Shown: positions 17,630-26,991, counted from the first letter of the stretch. The stretch: 64,000 nucleotides of DNA from Sedimentitalea todarodis (GCF_032595355.1 NZ_JASMWN010000023.1:1-64000), one strand, 5' to 3'. The notes: generated by a model not told the origin, from the sequence alone. Program-made: numbers and translations.

Positions 17630-18499
17630 ATGTCACATCATTCTACCCCCCTGTCGTTTCGTCGTTCGTTCTGGCTCCACAGATATTGGCTGGTCGGGTG
17701 CCTGACTTTCCTGCTTATCGCGCTTGCGGGGGCGGTGATGGCTGCCGAGCGGGATCGGATCGAGGCGTTTCTCAACGTGACAGGCTTTGATGTGGCGTTG
17801 GACAGCATGGCGCTCTCGGCAGGCTCGGCACCAGAAATGCTTGGGGTCGATGAGGACAAATTTGGGTCCGATTGGGAACGGCTGGCGGACGAAGTCTTTG
17901 ATACCTCTGTGATGCACGACATGGCTCTTGAAATTCTAGAGCAGACGCTGACGGACAACGCGTTGACCCATGCGGTTGGTTTTTATGCCAGCGATCTGGG
18001 GCAGCGCCTTGTCGAGGTCGAAAACCAGACGCACATGAGTGAGGACGAGACCAAGGAACTTGAAGGGCAAAAACTGGTTGCGGATATGGTCGCCTCGGGT
18101 GATCCCCGTCTGGAGATGTTCAAACGCATGAACAATGCCATTGATGCATCCGGGAGCAGCCTGCGTGCCATTCAGGAAATTCAATTTCGATTCCTCATGG
18201 CCGCCGCAACTGCGGGCGTTGTCGAATTACGCATGGACCCGGATGATCTTCGGTTGATGTTCAAGGCGCAGGAACCCGAATTGCTGCCGATCCTGCGACG
18301 TTCGGCGCTTGCGGGGGCAGCCTATACCTACCGGGCGTTTTCCGATGACGATCTTGCCGCCTATGTCGCAGCGCTGGAAGAACCGGAGATGAAACAGGTC
18401 TATGAACTGCTGAATGCCGTTCAGTATGAAATCATGGCCAATCGCTTTGAGGTTCTGGCCGGGCGCATGACCGAACTGCACCCAGGGCAGGACATCTGA
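17630..18499 (+). CDS. Secreted DUF2059 protein
   Basis: A 289-residue protein. The Met at 17630 gives an N-terminal basic stretch and a hydrophobic segment (WLVGCLTFLLIALAGAVMA, about residues 22-40) ending in a signal-peptidase-like AMA-AE site; the frame extends upstream to 17561 but would bury the signal. Residues about 80-140 contain the DUF2059-like pattern 'LADEVFDTSVMHDMALEILEQTLTDNALTHAVGFYASDLGQRLVEVE'. DUF2059 proteins are periplasmic and of unknown role. The next gene follows after 1 base and encodes a second protein of similar type, so they form an operon. Confidence 0.7.
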   Translation: MSHHSTPLSFRRSFWLHRYWLVGCLTFLLIALAGAVMAAERDRIEAFLNVTGFDVALDSMALSAGSAPEMLGVDEDKFGSDWERLADEVFDTSVMHDMALEILEQTLTDNALTHAVGFYASDLGQRLVEVENQTHMSEDETKELEGQKLVADMVASGDPRLEMFKRMNNAIDASGSSLRAIQEIQFRFLMAAATAGVVELRMDPDDLRLMFKAQEPELLPILRRSALAGAAYTYRAFSDDDLAAYVAALEEPEMKQVYELLNAVQYEIMANRFEVLAGRMTELHPGQDI

Positions 18500-18500
18500 G

Positions 18501-19319
18501 ATGCGATTGCGCCGGCTGGCGACAGGGCTTGCCGCACTGTTGATGCAGGCATCGACGGCCTTTGCGGACCTGCCAGAGGAGGAGTTGGCCCGTGTGCTTC
18601 GGGTGGACGAGGTTGCATCAATCCTGCGGGACGAAGGTTTGCGATACGGAGTCGAACTGGAAGCCGACATGCTTGGTGGAGGCGGCGGCCGTTATTTTCA
18701 GGACCGGGTGGCCGCGCTCTATGACGCCGATGCCATGAGCGAGGCGCTGACCGCCGCATTGGTTCAGACATTGGACACCGCGCAGATGCGGGCGGTCGTG
18801 GACTTTTTTGATACGGACGAGGGCCAGCGTATTCTGACGCTTGAAAACGCGGGCAGGGTGGCGATGGCGGACCCGGCGGTCGAAGGCCTCGCACGTGCGA
18901 CCTATCAGGACCTGGCGGGCAGCGACGATCCGCATCTGGCGGATGTCGAACGATTTGTTGACATCAACGATCTGATCGAACGCAACGTGACGTCGGGCCT
19001 GGAGTCCAACTACCATTTCTTTCGCGGTCTCGCCGATGGAGGAGGCACCCGGATGGGGGAGGATGAGATCCTGTCCGAAGTCTGGGCGCAGGCGGATGGC
19101 TTGCGCGCGGACACAACAAGCTGGATCTACGGGTTTCTCCTGATGGCCTATCAACCTCTGAGTGGGGACGCGTTGCAGTCCTATTCAGACTTCTCCGCCA
19201 CATCTACGGGGCAGGCGCTGAACCAGGCGCTGTTCAACGGGTTTGACCAGATATACAACGATATCTCCTACAAGCTCGGGCTTGCCGTTGCGCAGGCGAT
19301 GAATGGCAGCGATATTTGA
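18501..19319 (+). CDS. Secreted DUF2059-type protein, partner of upstream gene
   Basis: A 272-residue protein with a signal peptide (MRLRRLATGLAALLMQASTAFA, cleavage after AFA). The mature part contains 'DRVAALYDADAMSEALTAALVQTLDTAQMRAVVDFFDTDEGQRILTLE', which parallels the DUF2059-like stretch of the preceding gene, suggesting an old tandem duplication. The start directly follows the upstream stop. Function unknown; periplasmic location inferred from the signal. Confidence 0.68.
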   Translation: MRLRRLATGLAALLMQASTAFADLPEEELARVLRVDEVASILRDEGLRYGVELEADMLGGGGGRYFQDRVAALYDADAMSEALTAALVQTLDTAQMRAVVDFFDTDEGQRILTLENAGRVAMADPAVEGLARATYQDLAGSDDPHLADVERFVDINDLIERNVTSGLESNYHFFRGLADGGGTRMGEDEILSEVWAQADGLRADTTSWIYGFLLMAYQPLSGDALQSYSDFSATSTGQALNQALFNGFDQIYNDISYKLGLAVAQAMNGSDI

Positions 19320-19331
19320 ATCGGATTGCGG

Positions 19332-19360
19332 TTGACAGACGGTTCAGGTCTGGCCATAAG
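19332..19360 (+). promoter_or_regulatory. Probable sigma-70 promoter of rplU-rpmA
   Basis: TTGACA at 19332-19337 is separated by 17 bp from CATAAG at 19355-19360. The consensus -35, ideal spacing and position about 145 bp before rplU make this the likely promoter of the L21/L27 operon. The long leader leaves room for ribosomal-protein feedback, but I see no specific structure. Confidence 0.5.
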
Positions 19361-19506
19361 CGCGCATCCCGGCCCGAGTAATCGCGCCGGGTTTATGTAT
19401 CATTTCGCCTGAACATGGGCGCGCTGTCTGAGGTGGCACTGGGATTCCCAGGGCCGAAACACCCGAAACGGGGGCCACACGACGCGGTAGACAAAGGAAG
19501 AGACGC

Positions 19507-20151
19507 ATGTTTGCGGTCATGAAGACCGGTGGCAAGCAGTACAAGGTTCAGGCGGGCGATATGCTTCGCGTTGAAAAACTGGCTGCGGACGCTGGCGAAA
19601 CAATTCAGTTCAACGAAATCCTGATGTTGGGCGGCGACGAAACCGTTGTGGGCGCACCGCTGATCGAAGGTGCGGGCGTTCAGGCCGAAGTTGTCGACCA
19701 GATCAAGGGCGAGAAGGTCACACACTTTGTCAAACGACGCCGAAAGCACGGGAGCCAGCGCACCAAAGGCCACCGCCAGAAGCTGACTCTGGTCAAGGTC
19801 ACCGATATCCTGCCGTCCGGCGCGGGCAAGTCCGGCGTCAAGGCGGCTGTTGGTGCCGGTTCTGTTGCCGCCGTAGCGGTTGCAGCCACCGAGGCCAAGA
19901 AACCGGCCAAGAAGGCCGCCGCACCCAAGGCAGACGCTGCACCGGTTGAAGGTGCTGACGATCTGAAAAAGCTGTCCGGCGTTGGCCCTGCACTTGAGAA
20001 GAAGTTGCACGGTGCTGGTGTCACGACGTTTGCCCAAGTCGCGGCATGGACCGACGAAGACGTTGCTGCTATGGATGAGCAACTGTCGTTCAAGGGTCGG
20101 ATCGAGCGCGAAGGCTGGATCGAACAGGCCAAAGAATTGGCTAAGGGTTAA
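19507..20151 (+). CDS. rplU: 50S ribosomal protein L21, extended form
   Basis: Residues 1-103 are ordinary L21 (MFAVMKTGGKQYKVQAGDML...VTHFVKRRRKHGSQRTKGHRQKLTLVKVTDI). An Ala/Lys-rich linker follows, then a helix-hairpin-helix-like domain (DDLKKLSGVGPALEKKLHGAGVTTFAQVAAWTDEDVAAMDEQL) to residue 214, about twice the E. coli length. This extension is common in Rhodobacterales. The protein binds 23S rRNA in the large subunit; the role of the extension is not known. The gene has AGGAAGAG upstream and is followed 11 bp later by rpmA. Confidence 0.96.
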   Translation: MFAVMKTGGKQYKVQAGDMLRVEKLAADAGETIQFNEILMLGGDETVVGAPLIEGAGVQAEVVDQIKGEKVTHFVKRRRKHGSQRTKGHRQKLTLVKVTDILPSGAGKSGVKAAVGAGSVAAVAVAATEAKKPAKKAAAPKADAAPVEGADDLKKLSGVGPALEKKLHGAGVTTFAQVAAWTDEDVAAMDEQLSFKGRIEREGWIEQAKELAKG

Positions 20152-20162
20152 GGAGAGAAAGA

Positions 20163-20432
20163 ATGGCACATAAGAAAGCTGGCGGTTCCTCCCGTAACGG
20201 ACGCGACTCAGCAGGTCGCCGTCTTGGCGTGAAACTCTATGGTGGCCAGTCCGCCATCCCCGGGAACATCATCGTGCGTCAGCGCGGGACCAAGTTCTGG
20301 CCGGGTGAGGGCGTTGGCATGGGCAAGGATCACACGATCTTTGCAACCGTCGATGGCGCCGTGACCTTTCACAAGGGTCTGAAAGGACGCACCTTTATCT
20401 CGGTCATGCCCGCAGTCGAGGCCGCCGAGTAA
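20163..20432 (+). CDS. rpmA: 50S ribosomal protein L27
   Basis: An 89-residue L27 with the expected N-terminus MAHKKAGGSSRNGRDSAGRRLGVK and the 'GNIIVRQRGTKFWPGEGVGMGKDHTIFA' core. L27 lies near the peptidyl-transferase centre. An AAGGAGAG site precedes the ATG, and the gene is co-transcribed with rplU. A terminator hairpin starts about 30 bp after the stop. Confidence 0.97.
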   Translation: MAHKKAGGSSRNGRDSAGRRLGVKLYGGQSAIPGNIIVRQRGTKFWPGEGVGMGKDHTIFATVDGAVTFHKGLKGRTFISVMPAVEAAE

Positions 20433-20462
20433 AGCCGAACCTTCAAGGTCAAACATACCAGG

Positions 20463-20496
20463 GGATCGGCGGTCACCGCCGGTCCCTTTCTCTTTG
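20463..20496 (+). terminator. Rho-independent terminator after rpmA
   Basis: A 10-bp stem GGATCGGCGG / CCGCCGGTCC (20463-20472, 20476-20485, one G-T wobble) with a TCA loop, followed by a T-rich tract CTTTCTCTTT. It lies directly after rpmA, so the downstream acetyltransferase probably has its own promoter in the remaining 200-bp gap. Confidence 0.75.
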
Positions 20497-20703
20497 ACCG
20501 AGCGGTCCGACACAGGTTGTCGCCAAATTTGCCTCAATTCTGCTACGTTGTGAGGCGATACTGCTCTTGATCAGGTTTTCTTGGGGGGAACTTGACGCGG
20601 CGGGTGTTGAATATGCCGCGCAGAACTCCCAATTCGTAAGGACAATGGCTGCTGTCGCCAGGTTGTCCGTGTTGTTTGTGATGTTCGGAGGAGGGACAGA
20701 CGC

Positions 20704-21240
20704 ATGAAATTGGATAAGATCATCAACCAGCCGGTGATTGAAACCGAACGGTTCGATTTGAGACCTCTGCGGCGTTCGGACAAGGGGTTGATCGAGCTTT
20801 ATTGGAGCGATGAGCGGGTGGCACGCATGACCACCTCTATTCCGCATCCATTGCCGCCGGGACTGGTTGAAGGTTTTATCGCGCGCGCCATGTCCGAAGA
20901 TCGGGACGAAGACGTTTGGGCGATGGATGGCACAACATCTGGCGGCTCCGAACTCCAGGGACTGATTTCCCTCAACCGGCTTGACCGCAACCAGTCGGAA
21001 GTCGGCTATTGGGTCGCACCGATCTATTGGAACACCGGCCTTGCCTCCGAGGCGGTCGAGGCGTTGGTGCAGGCAAATCCGCTGGGCAGTGGCGCGATGT
21101 TTGCAAGCGTTTTTCAGGACAACCCGGCATCGGCGAGGGTGCTGATCCATTGCGGTTTCGAATATCTGGGCGACGCCGAGAGCTTTTCCGTGGCGCGCGA
21201 TACGACCGTGCCAACCTGGACCTATAGTCGCAAACACTGA
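20704..21240 (+). CDS. GNAT-family N-acetyltransferase
   Basis: A 178-residue GNAT protein of the RimJ/RimL type: the N-terminal 'IETERFDLRPLRRSDKGLIELYWSDERVARMT' and the core 'QGLISLNRLDRNQSEVGYWVAPIYWNTGLASEAVEALV', then 'NPASARVLIHCGFEYLG' before the C-terminus. The acetyl-CoA loop (Q/RxxGxG/A) is represented by the NTGLASEA stretch. A strong GGAGGAGGG site precedes the ATG. In Rhodobacteraceae an acetyltransferase gene commonly follows rplU-rpmA; the substrate is unknown. Confidence 0.82.
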   Translation: MKLDKIINQPVIETERFDLRPLRRSDKGLIELYWSDERVARMTTSIPHPLPPGLVEGFIARAMSEDRDEDVWAMDGTTSGGSELQGLISLNRLDRNQSEVGYWVAPIYWNTGLASEAVEALVQANPLGSGAMFASVFQDNPASARVLIHCGFEYLGDAESFSVARDTTVPTWTYSRKH

Positions 21241-21270
21241 TCGCGATCCGACGGGGCATGGTCTGACCGA

Positions 21271-22935
21271 CTACTGTGCCGCCTGCATTGCCTTTTGCGC
21301 ACAAAAACACGACGCTGCCACCGCCCGGTCCGCGCGCGCCAGCGCAAGGTCGAGGCGCTGTTTGATCTGAATGCTCTCGACCTGTTCACCCCGTCCGATC
21401 AGGCAGTCGTAGAGACCCTTGAGGCTCCAGACATTGTCGGGGTGTATCGTGGCGCGGCTCAATTGTCCGCCCAGCCCAAGGTCTTCGCGATAGACGGCTT
21501 CGGCTTCTTCGACATGGCCTTGTTCAAACAACAATGCACCTAAGGCGTGGCGGGCGGGCTGCATCCAGCCCCAGGGTTCGTCATAGGGGAGCGCATCGTC
21601 GAGTTCGATTGATCGTCGCAGATGGGCAAAGGCAATCGCATGGTTGCCCTTGCGGTACTCGATCTCTCCGCGCAGCATTTCGGTTGCGATTTCAAGCAGT
21701 TCAACGACGGTGTTGTTGTGCAGAATTCGGGTTTCCGGCACCCGCGCCCTGGCGGCCAGAAAGACCTGCTCTTCGGCCTCTGCCTCGGCAACGCGGCCCG
21801 TTGCTGCAAAGGCGAGCGCGCGTGCATAATGCGTCGTCGCCGATATGGTGCGATAGAGATCAGGGTCTTCGGGTGGGGCCAGTGCGATGGCCTCTTCCCA
21901 GCGACCAAACCGGATCAGGACATGGGGCTCCATCGCCAGGTAGCTCTCGAAATAGTCCGCCATCGGCGGGCTTTCGACGCGCAGCATCTCTTCGGGGACG
22001 GTGTCCGCCATGCCCCGCACCGCCGCAAGGGCCGGTTCAATCTGTCCGAGAAACAGCGCGCCATAGACGACAAAGTGATAATTGTGTTGGCGATAGCCGG
22101 TGTAGATATTGAAGGCACCCTCGCGCTGGTAGTATTTCAGATCGGCCTCGATGGCTTTCTGGTTCCAGTAGATCACGTTGTGATAGTGACCACACAACAC
22201 GTCGATATGGGTGGGCATATGTATGAGATGCCCGGCGTCCGGCACCAGCGTTCTCAGCACGTCTCCGGCCTTCAGCGCCTTTTCGGGGAACGGCGACATT
22301 TCCATCAGGTGAACATAAAGGTGGAGCAATCCCGGATGACACATCGCGCCGGGCGCATGCGCCATGGCGTCTTCCAATGCGCGTTGGGCTTCCAGCGTTG
22401 CGGCACCGTCTGCGGGTTGCGCCTTGGCGAGGTCCCACATCTGCCAGGGTGTCAGGTTCATCAGGGCTTCGACATAGATTGTCAGCAGATCAAGGTGATC
22501 TGGGACTGCGGTAAACGCCGCGCGCATCGCATCGGCAAAATCGTGGTTCCAGCTGTGCATGTCCTCGATCGGATCGCGCTGCGGGTATCGTGCGGGCAGG
22601 GCACGGATCAGGGCCTGTTCGGCTGGCGTGGTTCTGTCGGCAAGCGCCAACGCGGACTGGGTTGCGTCATAGGCCAGGGCCAGCGCTTTGGCGCGCCCGG
22701 CATCGTCAAACAGCTCCCACGGCATATTGTAGTTCGGACCACCGGCATAGGCGATGCCCCAATGCGCCATCGCGCAGTCCGGATCAAAGGTCACGGCGCG
22801 CTGAAAGCAAACAACGGCCTCTTCGTGGTTGTAGCCATAGGTCCAGATCAGCCCACGATCGAACCAGAGTTGTGCGTCCGGTGAGCGGGTTGTGATCGAA
22901 CAACTGTGGCTGCCCAGATCATAATAGTCTGACAT
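21271..22935 (-). CDS. Tetratricopeptide-repeat protein
   Basis: A 554-residue cytoplasmic-looking protein with no signal peptide. TPR-like helices occur at the start ('LWFDRGLIWTYGYNHEEAVVCFQRAVTFDPDCAMAHWGIAYA') and near the end ('GEIEYRKGNHAIAFAHLRRSIELDDALPYDEPWGWMQPARHALGALLFEQGHVEEAEAVYRED'). The middle has conserved 'HMPTHIDVLCGHYH' histidines that could bind metal. Proteins of this layout are widespread but uncharacterised. It is convergent with the acetyltransferase gene, 30 bp apart. Confidence 0.72.
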   Translation of the reverse strand: MSDYYDLGSHSCSITTRSPDAQLWFDRGLIWTYGYNHEEAVVCFQRAVTFDPDCAMAHWGIAYAGGPNYNMPWELFDDAGRAKALALAYDATQSALALADRTTPAEQALIRALPARYPQRDPIEDMHSWNHDFADAMRAAFTAVPDHLDLLTIYVEALMNLTPWQMWDLAKAQPADGAATLEAQRALEDAMAHAPGAMCHPGLLHLYVHLMEMSPFPEKALKAGDVLRTLVPDAGHLIHMPTHIDVLCGHYHNVIYWNQKAIEADLKYYQREGAFNIYTGYRQHNYHFVVYGALFLGQIEPALAAVRGMADTVPEEMLRVESPPMADYFESYLAMEPHVLIRFGRWEEAIALAPPEDPDLYRTISATTHYARALAFAATGRVAEAEAEEQVFLAARARVPETRILHNNTVVELLEIATEMLRGEIEYRKGNHAIAFAHLRRSIELDDALPYDEPWGWMQPARHALGALLFEQGHVEEAEAVYREDLGLGGQLSRATIHPDNVWSLKGLYDCLIGRGEQVESIQIKQRLDLALARADRAVAASCFCAQKAMQAAQ

Positions 22936-22992
22936 CCCGGTTCTCTCCCTGTGCGCCCAGTCTAGCAGAATGACGCGTTCGGCAACAGAGAT

Positions 22993-24201
22993 TTAGACGA
23001 CGCTGCGCCGTTCGATGCGGCCCATTTGCAGCATCAGGACAAAGCCGACCAAGGCGCAGGTGAAGATGCCGATCGCCAATGGATAGAGCGTACCGTCAAA
23101 CAGCAAGCCGATCGGCGCGGCAATCAGGACGGCGCAAACCGTCGCGATTGCGCCGATGACCGAGGCGGCCATCCCCGCGATGTGCCCCATCGGCTCCATC
23201 GCGATCGCGTTCAGATTGCCAAGCGTGGTTCCCGCAATGAAGAAGATCGAGGTTTGCCAGATCACGAACAATGCAAACATGGCATCCATCGTCAATCCGA
23301 TGCCCGACATCAGCAGAACCAAACCCGACGCAACGATTTGTGCGGCCAGCGACCAGGTCACCATGCGCCGCATTCCGACGCGCCCGACGACTGCTGCGTT
23401 CAGGATGCTGGCCCCGCCGGAGATCAGTGCGATGGCGCCGAACCAGAAAGGAAAGCTGTCGGCGCGGTCAAAGATCACGTCGTAGACCGGTTGCACCTGG
23501 CTGAGCAGGGTAAACAGCATGCCAAGACAAAGGCATTGAACCAGGATCGACAGGCGCACCGTCGGATGTTCAAGCATTTCGCGCACGGCATCCAGCAGCA
23601 GAGGCGCACGGAACTGGCGACGGTTCGCAAGGGGCAGGGGTTCGGGCAGTCGCACGGCCATCCATGTCGCGGTGAGGGCCGCGAACAGGATGAATGCGAG
23701 AAAAATCCCACGCCAGCCGGTGAACGCGATGATCAATGCCCCCATCATCGGTGCAAAGGCCGGAAAGATGGTAAATATCATCATTGCGATGGACATCATC
23801 TTTGCCATTTCACGGCCAGAATAGAGGTCGCGCATGATGGCGATGCCGACAATCCTTGGCGACGCGGCTCCGATGCCCTGAACCACACGGGCCACGAGGA
23901 TCCATTCCAGTGAGCTGCTGAACCATGCCGCCGCTGCCGCCACCACGTAGAGCGTCAGACCGACAAAGATCACCGGCTTGCGACCGAAACTGTCCGAGAG
24001 CGGCCCGGTGAAAAATGTTCCGATCCCAAGCCCCAGCACGAACGAGGTCAGGATCAGTTGCGCGCGATTGACGTCATCAGGGCTCAGTTCGCGGCCGATA
24101 TCGGGCATGGCCGGCAGCATCGCATCGATGGAAAACGCGATCGTCGCGAACATCATCGCGATCAGCGCGATGAACTCACTGCGTGACATGGGCTTTTGCA
24201 T
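22993..24201 (-). CDS. MFS drug-resistance transporter, Bcr/CflA type
   Basis: A 402-residue membrane protein with about twelve hydrophobic helices. The N-terminal 'FSIDAMLPAMPDIGRELSPDD', 'GLGIGTFFTGPLSDSFGRKPVIFVGL' (MFS motif A) and 'RVVQGIGAASPRIVGIAIMRDLYSGREMAKMMS' identify the Bcr/CflA drug:H+ antiporter group. It would export small hydrophobic compounds across the inner membrane. It stands alone on the minus strand; no linked regulator is visible. Confidence 0.85.
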   Translation of the reverse strand: MQKPMSRSEFIALIAMMFATIAFSIDAMLPAMPDIGRELSPDDVNRAQLILTSFVLGLGIGTFFTGPLSDSFGRKPVIFVGLTLYVVAAAAAWFSSSLEWILVARVVQGIGAASPRIVGIAIMRDLYSGREMAKMMSIAMMIFTIFPAFAPMMGALIIAFTGWRGIFLAFILFAALTATWMAVRLPEPLPLANRRQFRAPLLLDAVREMLEHPTVRLSILVQCLCLGMLFTLLSQVQPVYDVIFDRADSFPFWFGAIALISGGASILNAAVVGRVGMRRMVTWSLAAQIVASGLVLLMSGIGLTMDAMFALFVIWQTSIFFIAGTTLGNLNAIAMEPMGHIAGMAASVIGAIATVCAVLIAAPIGLLFDGTLYPLAIGIFTCALVGFVLMLQMGRIERRSVV

Positions 24202-24353
24202 GGTTCGAACTCCGCGCTATCCGGTTGCGCTAGCACAGGAAATCGCTGCATGCCATATCGCGTGACGCACAGGTGGCCCTGCAAAATTGCCGTTTTGCAG
24301 GCGCGGGGGCCTTGTCCGGTGGTCTGGCAGGTTGGGGCGGGCAAGCGCCGGTC

Positions 24354-24755
24354 TCAGGAATGCCTGGCTGTGGTGTCCGGGGTGCTCTCGCCTTTGGTCG
24401 TCTCCGGTTGATCGTCGTCATTCGCTGCGGGCTTGGCTCTGTGCCCCAGATCGTGGCCCAGGTGACCGACCAGCCATTCCGCGTTTTCCTTGTGCTTTTG
24501 CATTTGATAGACGGCAAATTGCTGGATCGCGACGGCGAATACCCCCAACCCGACAAAGATAAAGGCGGTGGTGCCGATCTTGCCGAGTGCCGTGACCGGT
24601 ACCAGTGATCCGTATCCCACGGTCGAAATCGTCACGACGGTGAAGAAATAGGAATCCAGCCAACTCCAGCCTTCGACATAGTGAAAGAAGACCGTGCCGG
24701 AGACAAGAACGCCGACAAGACTGACGATCACGGTTTGTGCGTTGAACTGCTTCAC
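24354..24755 (-). CDS. Two-helix potassium-type ion channel
   Basis: A 133-residue protein with two membrane helices (about 8-25 and 61-82) flanking a pore loop with the selectivity-filter sequence TVGYGS at residues 45-50. The C-terminal tail is hydrophilic. I place the start at the GTG at 24755, which overlaps the stop of the preceding gene (GTGA); a longer frame to 24809 would sit inside it. There is no RCK domain, so this would be a simple tetrameric K+ channel. Its coupling to a DsbA-like gene is unusual and unexplained. Confidence 0.75.
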   Translation of the reverse strand: MKQFNAQTVIVSLVGVLVSGTVFFHYVEGWSWLDSYFFTVVTISTVGYGSLVPVTALGKIGTTAFIFVGLGVFAVAIQQFAVYQMQKHKENAEWLVGHLGHDLGHRAKPAANDDDQPETTKGESTPDTTARHS

Positions 24756-25414
24756 GGGTTGGCAGGCTCTTTCAACTGTTCGATCAATTCGCCGATGACC
24801 TTTTGCCACAGTTCCGGCGGCTGCGCGCCCGGAACCGCGTGTTTTCCAGCCACGATGAAGGTCGGCACAGAGTTGACCCCCATCTCGCGGCTCTTGGCGT
24901 CACGCTTGATGATGTCGTCGCGATCGGCGTCAGAGGCCAGCAGCCGCAGAACCAGAGCTGCGTCAAGCCCAATGCCGTCGGCGATGTCGGCCAGCGTTTC
25001 ATGATCGCCAATGTCGCGGCCATCAACGAAATAGGCATGAAACAGGGCATCTACGGCTGGCAGCTGTTTGTGCTCAATTCCGGCCCAATGGATCAGGCGA
25101 TGCGCATCCAGCGTGTTGGGGGTGCGCGTCATGGCCTCAAGATTGATCGTCAGACCGGCCGCCTCTGCGCGCTCGACAACCGGGGCATAGGCGCGCGCGG
25201 CGCCCTCCTTGCCGCCGAATTTTGACTCGAGGTAGTCACGCCGGCCGATGCCCTCTGCCGGCATTTCCGGGTTCAGCTGAAACGGATGCCATTGGATGAC
25301 AAACGGATGGTCCGCGACTGCGGCGAGCGCCGCATCCAGGTTGGCCTTGCCGATATAGCACCAGGGACAGATCGGATCGGAGAGAATATCGAGTGAGATG
25401 GTCTGGTCTGTCAT
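24752..25414 (-). CDS. DsbA-family oxidoreductase (FrnE-like)
   Basis: A 220-residue DsbA-like thioredoxin-fold protein. The redox motif CPWC is at residues 16-19 ('ILSDPICPWCYIGK'), and 'MGVNSVPTFIVAGKHAVPGAQPPE' is the cis-proline loop and C-terminal signature. There is no signal peptide, so it is probably cytoplasmic, as expected for the FrnE / 2-hydroxychromene-2-carboxylate isomerase-like group. It overlaps the upstream ligase gene (ATGA) and the downstream channel gene (GTGA), so all three are translated together. Confidence 0.85.
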   Translation of the reverse strand: MTDQTISLDILSDPICPWCYIGKANLDAALAAVADHPFVIQWHPFQLNPEMPAEGIGRRDYLESKFGGKEGAARAYAPVVERAEAAGLTINLEAMTRTPNTLDAHRLIHWAGIEHKQLPAVDALFHAYFVDGRDIGDHETLADIADGIGLDAALVLRLLASDADRDDIIKRDAKSREMGVNSVPTFIVAGKHAVPGAQPPELWQKVIGELIEQLKEPANP

Positions 25415-26928
25415 TTGGTCCGCGCCTCAAAATATGCTGGCAGCGCCCGGCGCAGCAGCTTGCCATTGGCGCTTGCAGGAAGTGCCGGCAGGTGAACATA
25501 GGCGCGCGGTTGTTTGTAGCGCGCCAGCTTGGAACCGACATAAGACTCCAGTGTCTCTTCGTCCAGTGGAGCAGGGCCGGTGTAGAAGGCAACGATGATC
25601 CGTGTGTCGGTCTTGATCTCGATATCGGTCACGCCGACCTGGGTAACGCCGGGGTGCCCGGTCAATGCCGCTTCAACTTCGAGCGGCGACACGCGGTAGC
25701 CACCGGCATTCATCATGTCGTCGTTGCGGCCGAGATAGCTGATCTGCCCATCCACGGCCATCGCGCCCAGATCGCCGGTCAGGAACCAGTCGCCCTGAAG
25801 CCTGGCGGCGCTTTCCTCGGGTGCATTGAGATAGCCCAGCATCAGCCCCGGATCGTCACGGTGAACGGCAATCACCCCTTCCTTTCCCTGCGGGACGGGC
25901 CCCTCTTTGTCGACAATGGCAATGCGCCGCCCTTTCTGCGGTTGGCCGAGCGCTTCGCCCCGCGCGGGATGGTGCGGGCTGGATGAAATAAAGGTCGAGC
26001 ATTCCGACAGCCCATAGGCCTCGTAGAGTCCGGTTCCGGTGGCGGACTTCCACGTCTCGTGAAGATGTGTCGAGAGCTTTTCGCCCGCACAGAGGCCATG
26101 GCGCAGAGCGGGGAGGTCGAGGTTCGCGCCATCTGCGAGTATCTTGCGATAAACGCCCGGTGCGGCTGCGAAAATCGTCGCATTGTGCGCGCGCAGCAGG
26201 GTCGGGAGCGCCGCAGGGGTCGTGCCCGGTTCCGGGATCAGCGCGGTGGCGCCGATGGTCCAGGGATCCATCAGGCCGGTGCCCAGGGTGTAGGTCCAGT
26301 TGAACGCGCCAGCGTGGCACAAGCGGTCCTCTGACGTCAGCCCATACCAGCCATCGACCATCATCTGTCGTGCCCAGATCGCCCGATGGGCATGGCGCAC
26401 GGCACGCGGCTTGCCCGAGGTGCCCGACGTATAGACCACATAGGCCAGCCGGTCCGGATCCCCCATCGCCCAGTCACAGGGCGCGCACAGGCGCATTGCG
26501 CGCAACGCCGACAGGTCGATTTCATGAGGGTGTTCCGCGCTTTCAACCTCCGGGTCGCGCAGGACGGTTGCAGGTGACAGTTCGGCGATTATCTTGCCGG
26601 CTTCCGTTGCGGTGAGTTGTGACGAGGTTGGCACCGGCACCAGCCCCGCAGCAATCGCACCCAGATAAGTGATTGGAAAGTCGACGGTATTGCCCAACCG
26701 CATCAGCACAATGTCACCCGGTTGCAAACCGGCGTCCAACAGCCCGGTGCCGGTGGCCCGCACCGCGTTTTCCAGTTCCGAATAGGTCCAGTCTTGCGAC
26801 CCGCTTTGGCCCAGAACCGACAGCGCAGTCTTGTCGGCATGTGTGCTCGCAGCGCCCAGCACGTGAGCGGCCAGATTGAACGGATCGGGGCAGGGCGGCG
26901 GAGGCCCTTGGTCAAATATCGACAGCAT
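25411..26928 (-). CDS. AMP-dependent acyl-CoA synthetase
   Basis: A 505-residue ANL-superfamily ligase. The P-loop-like motif YTSGTSGKPRAVRHAH, the 'YEAYGLSE' motif, 'GDWFLTGDLG' and the C-terminal lysine region 'LPASANGKLLRRALP' are all present, so it should adenylate an organic acid and transfer it to CoA. The overall pattern resembles acetate/benzoate-type CoA ligases. I use the Met at 26928; an upstream Met at 26976 would leave only 15 bp to the divergent regulator. The divergent cupin regulator at 26992 probably controls it. The acid substrate is not readable. Confidence 0.83.
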   Translation of the reverse strand: MLSIFDQGPPPPCPDPFNLAAHVLGAASTHADKTALSVLGQSGSQDWTYSELENAVRATGTGLLDAGLQPGDIVLMRLGNTVDFPITYLGAIAAGLVPVPTSSQLTATEAGKIIAELSPATVLRDPEVESAEHPHEIDLSALRAMRLCAPCDWAMGDPDRLAYVVYTSGTSGKPRAVRHAHRAIWARQMMVDGWYGLTSEDRLCHAGAFNWTYTLGTGLMDPWTIGATALIPEPGTTPAALPTLLRAHNATIFAAAPGVYRKILADGANLDLPALRHGLCAGEKLSTHLHETWKSATGTGLYEAYGLSECSTFISSSPHHPARGEALGQPQKGRRIAIVDKEGPVPQGKEGVIAVHRDDPGLMLGYLNAPEESAARLQGDWFLTGDLGAMAVDGQISYLGRNDDMMNAGGYRVSPLEVEAALTGHPGVTQVGVTDIEIKTDTRIIVAFYTGPAPLDEETLESYVGSKLARYKQPRAYVHLPALPASANGKLLRRALPAYFEARTK

Positions 26929-26991
26929 GGCCGTGGCTAGCCCGGCGCGGGGGGCGTTGCAAGCCATGCCAGCCAACCCTATAGAGCCGCA

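Noticed and set aside
21622..22884. 420-codon plus-strand frame
   Set aside because: Exact antisense of the TPR gene in high-GC DNA; composition-driven open frame without a family match.
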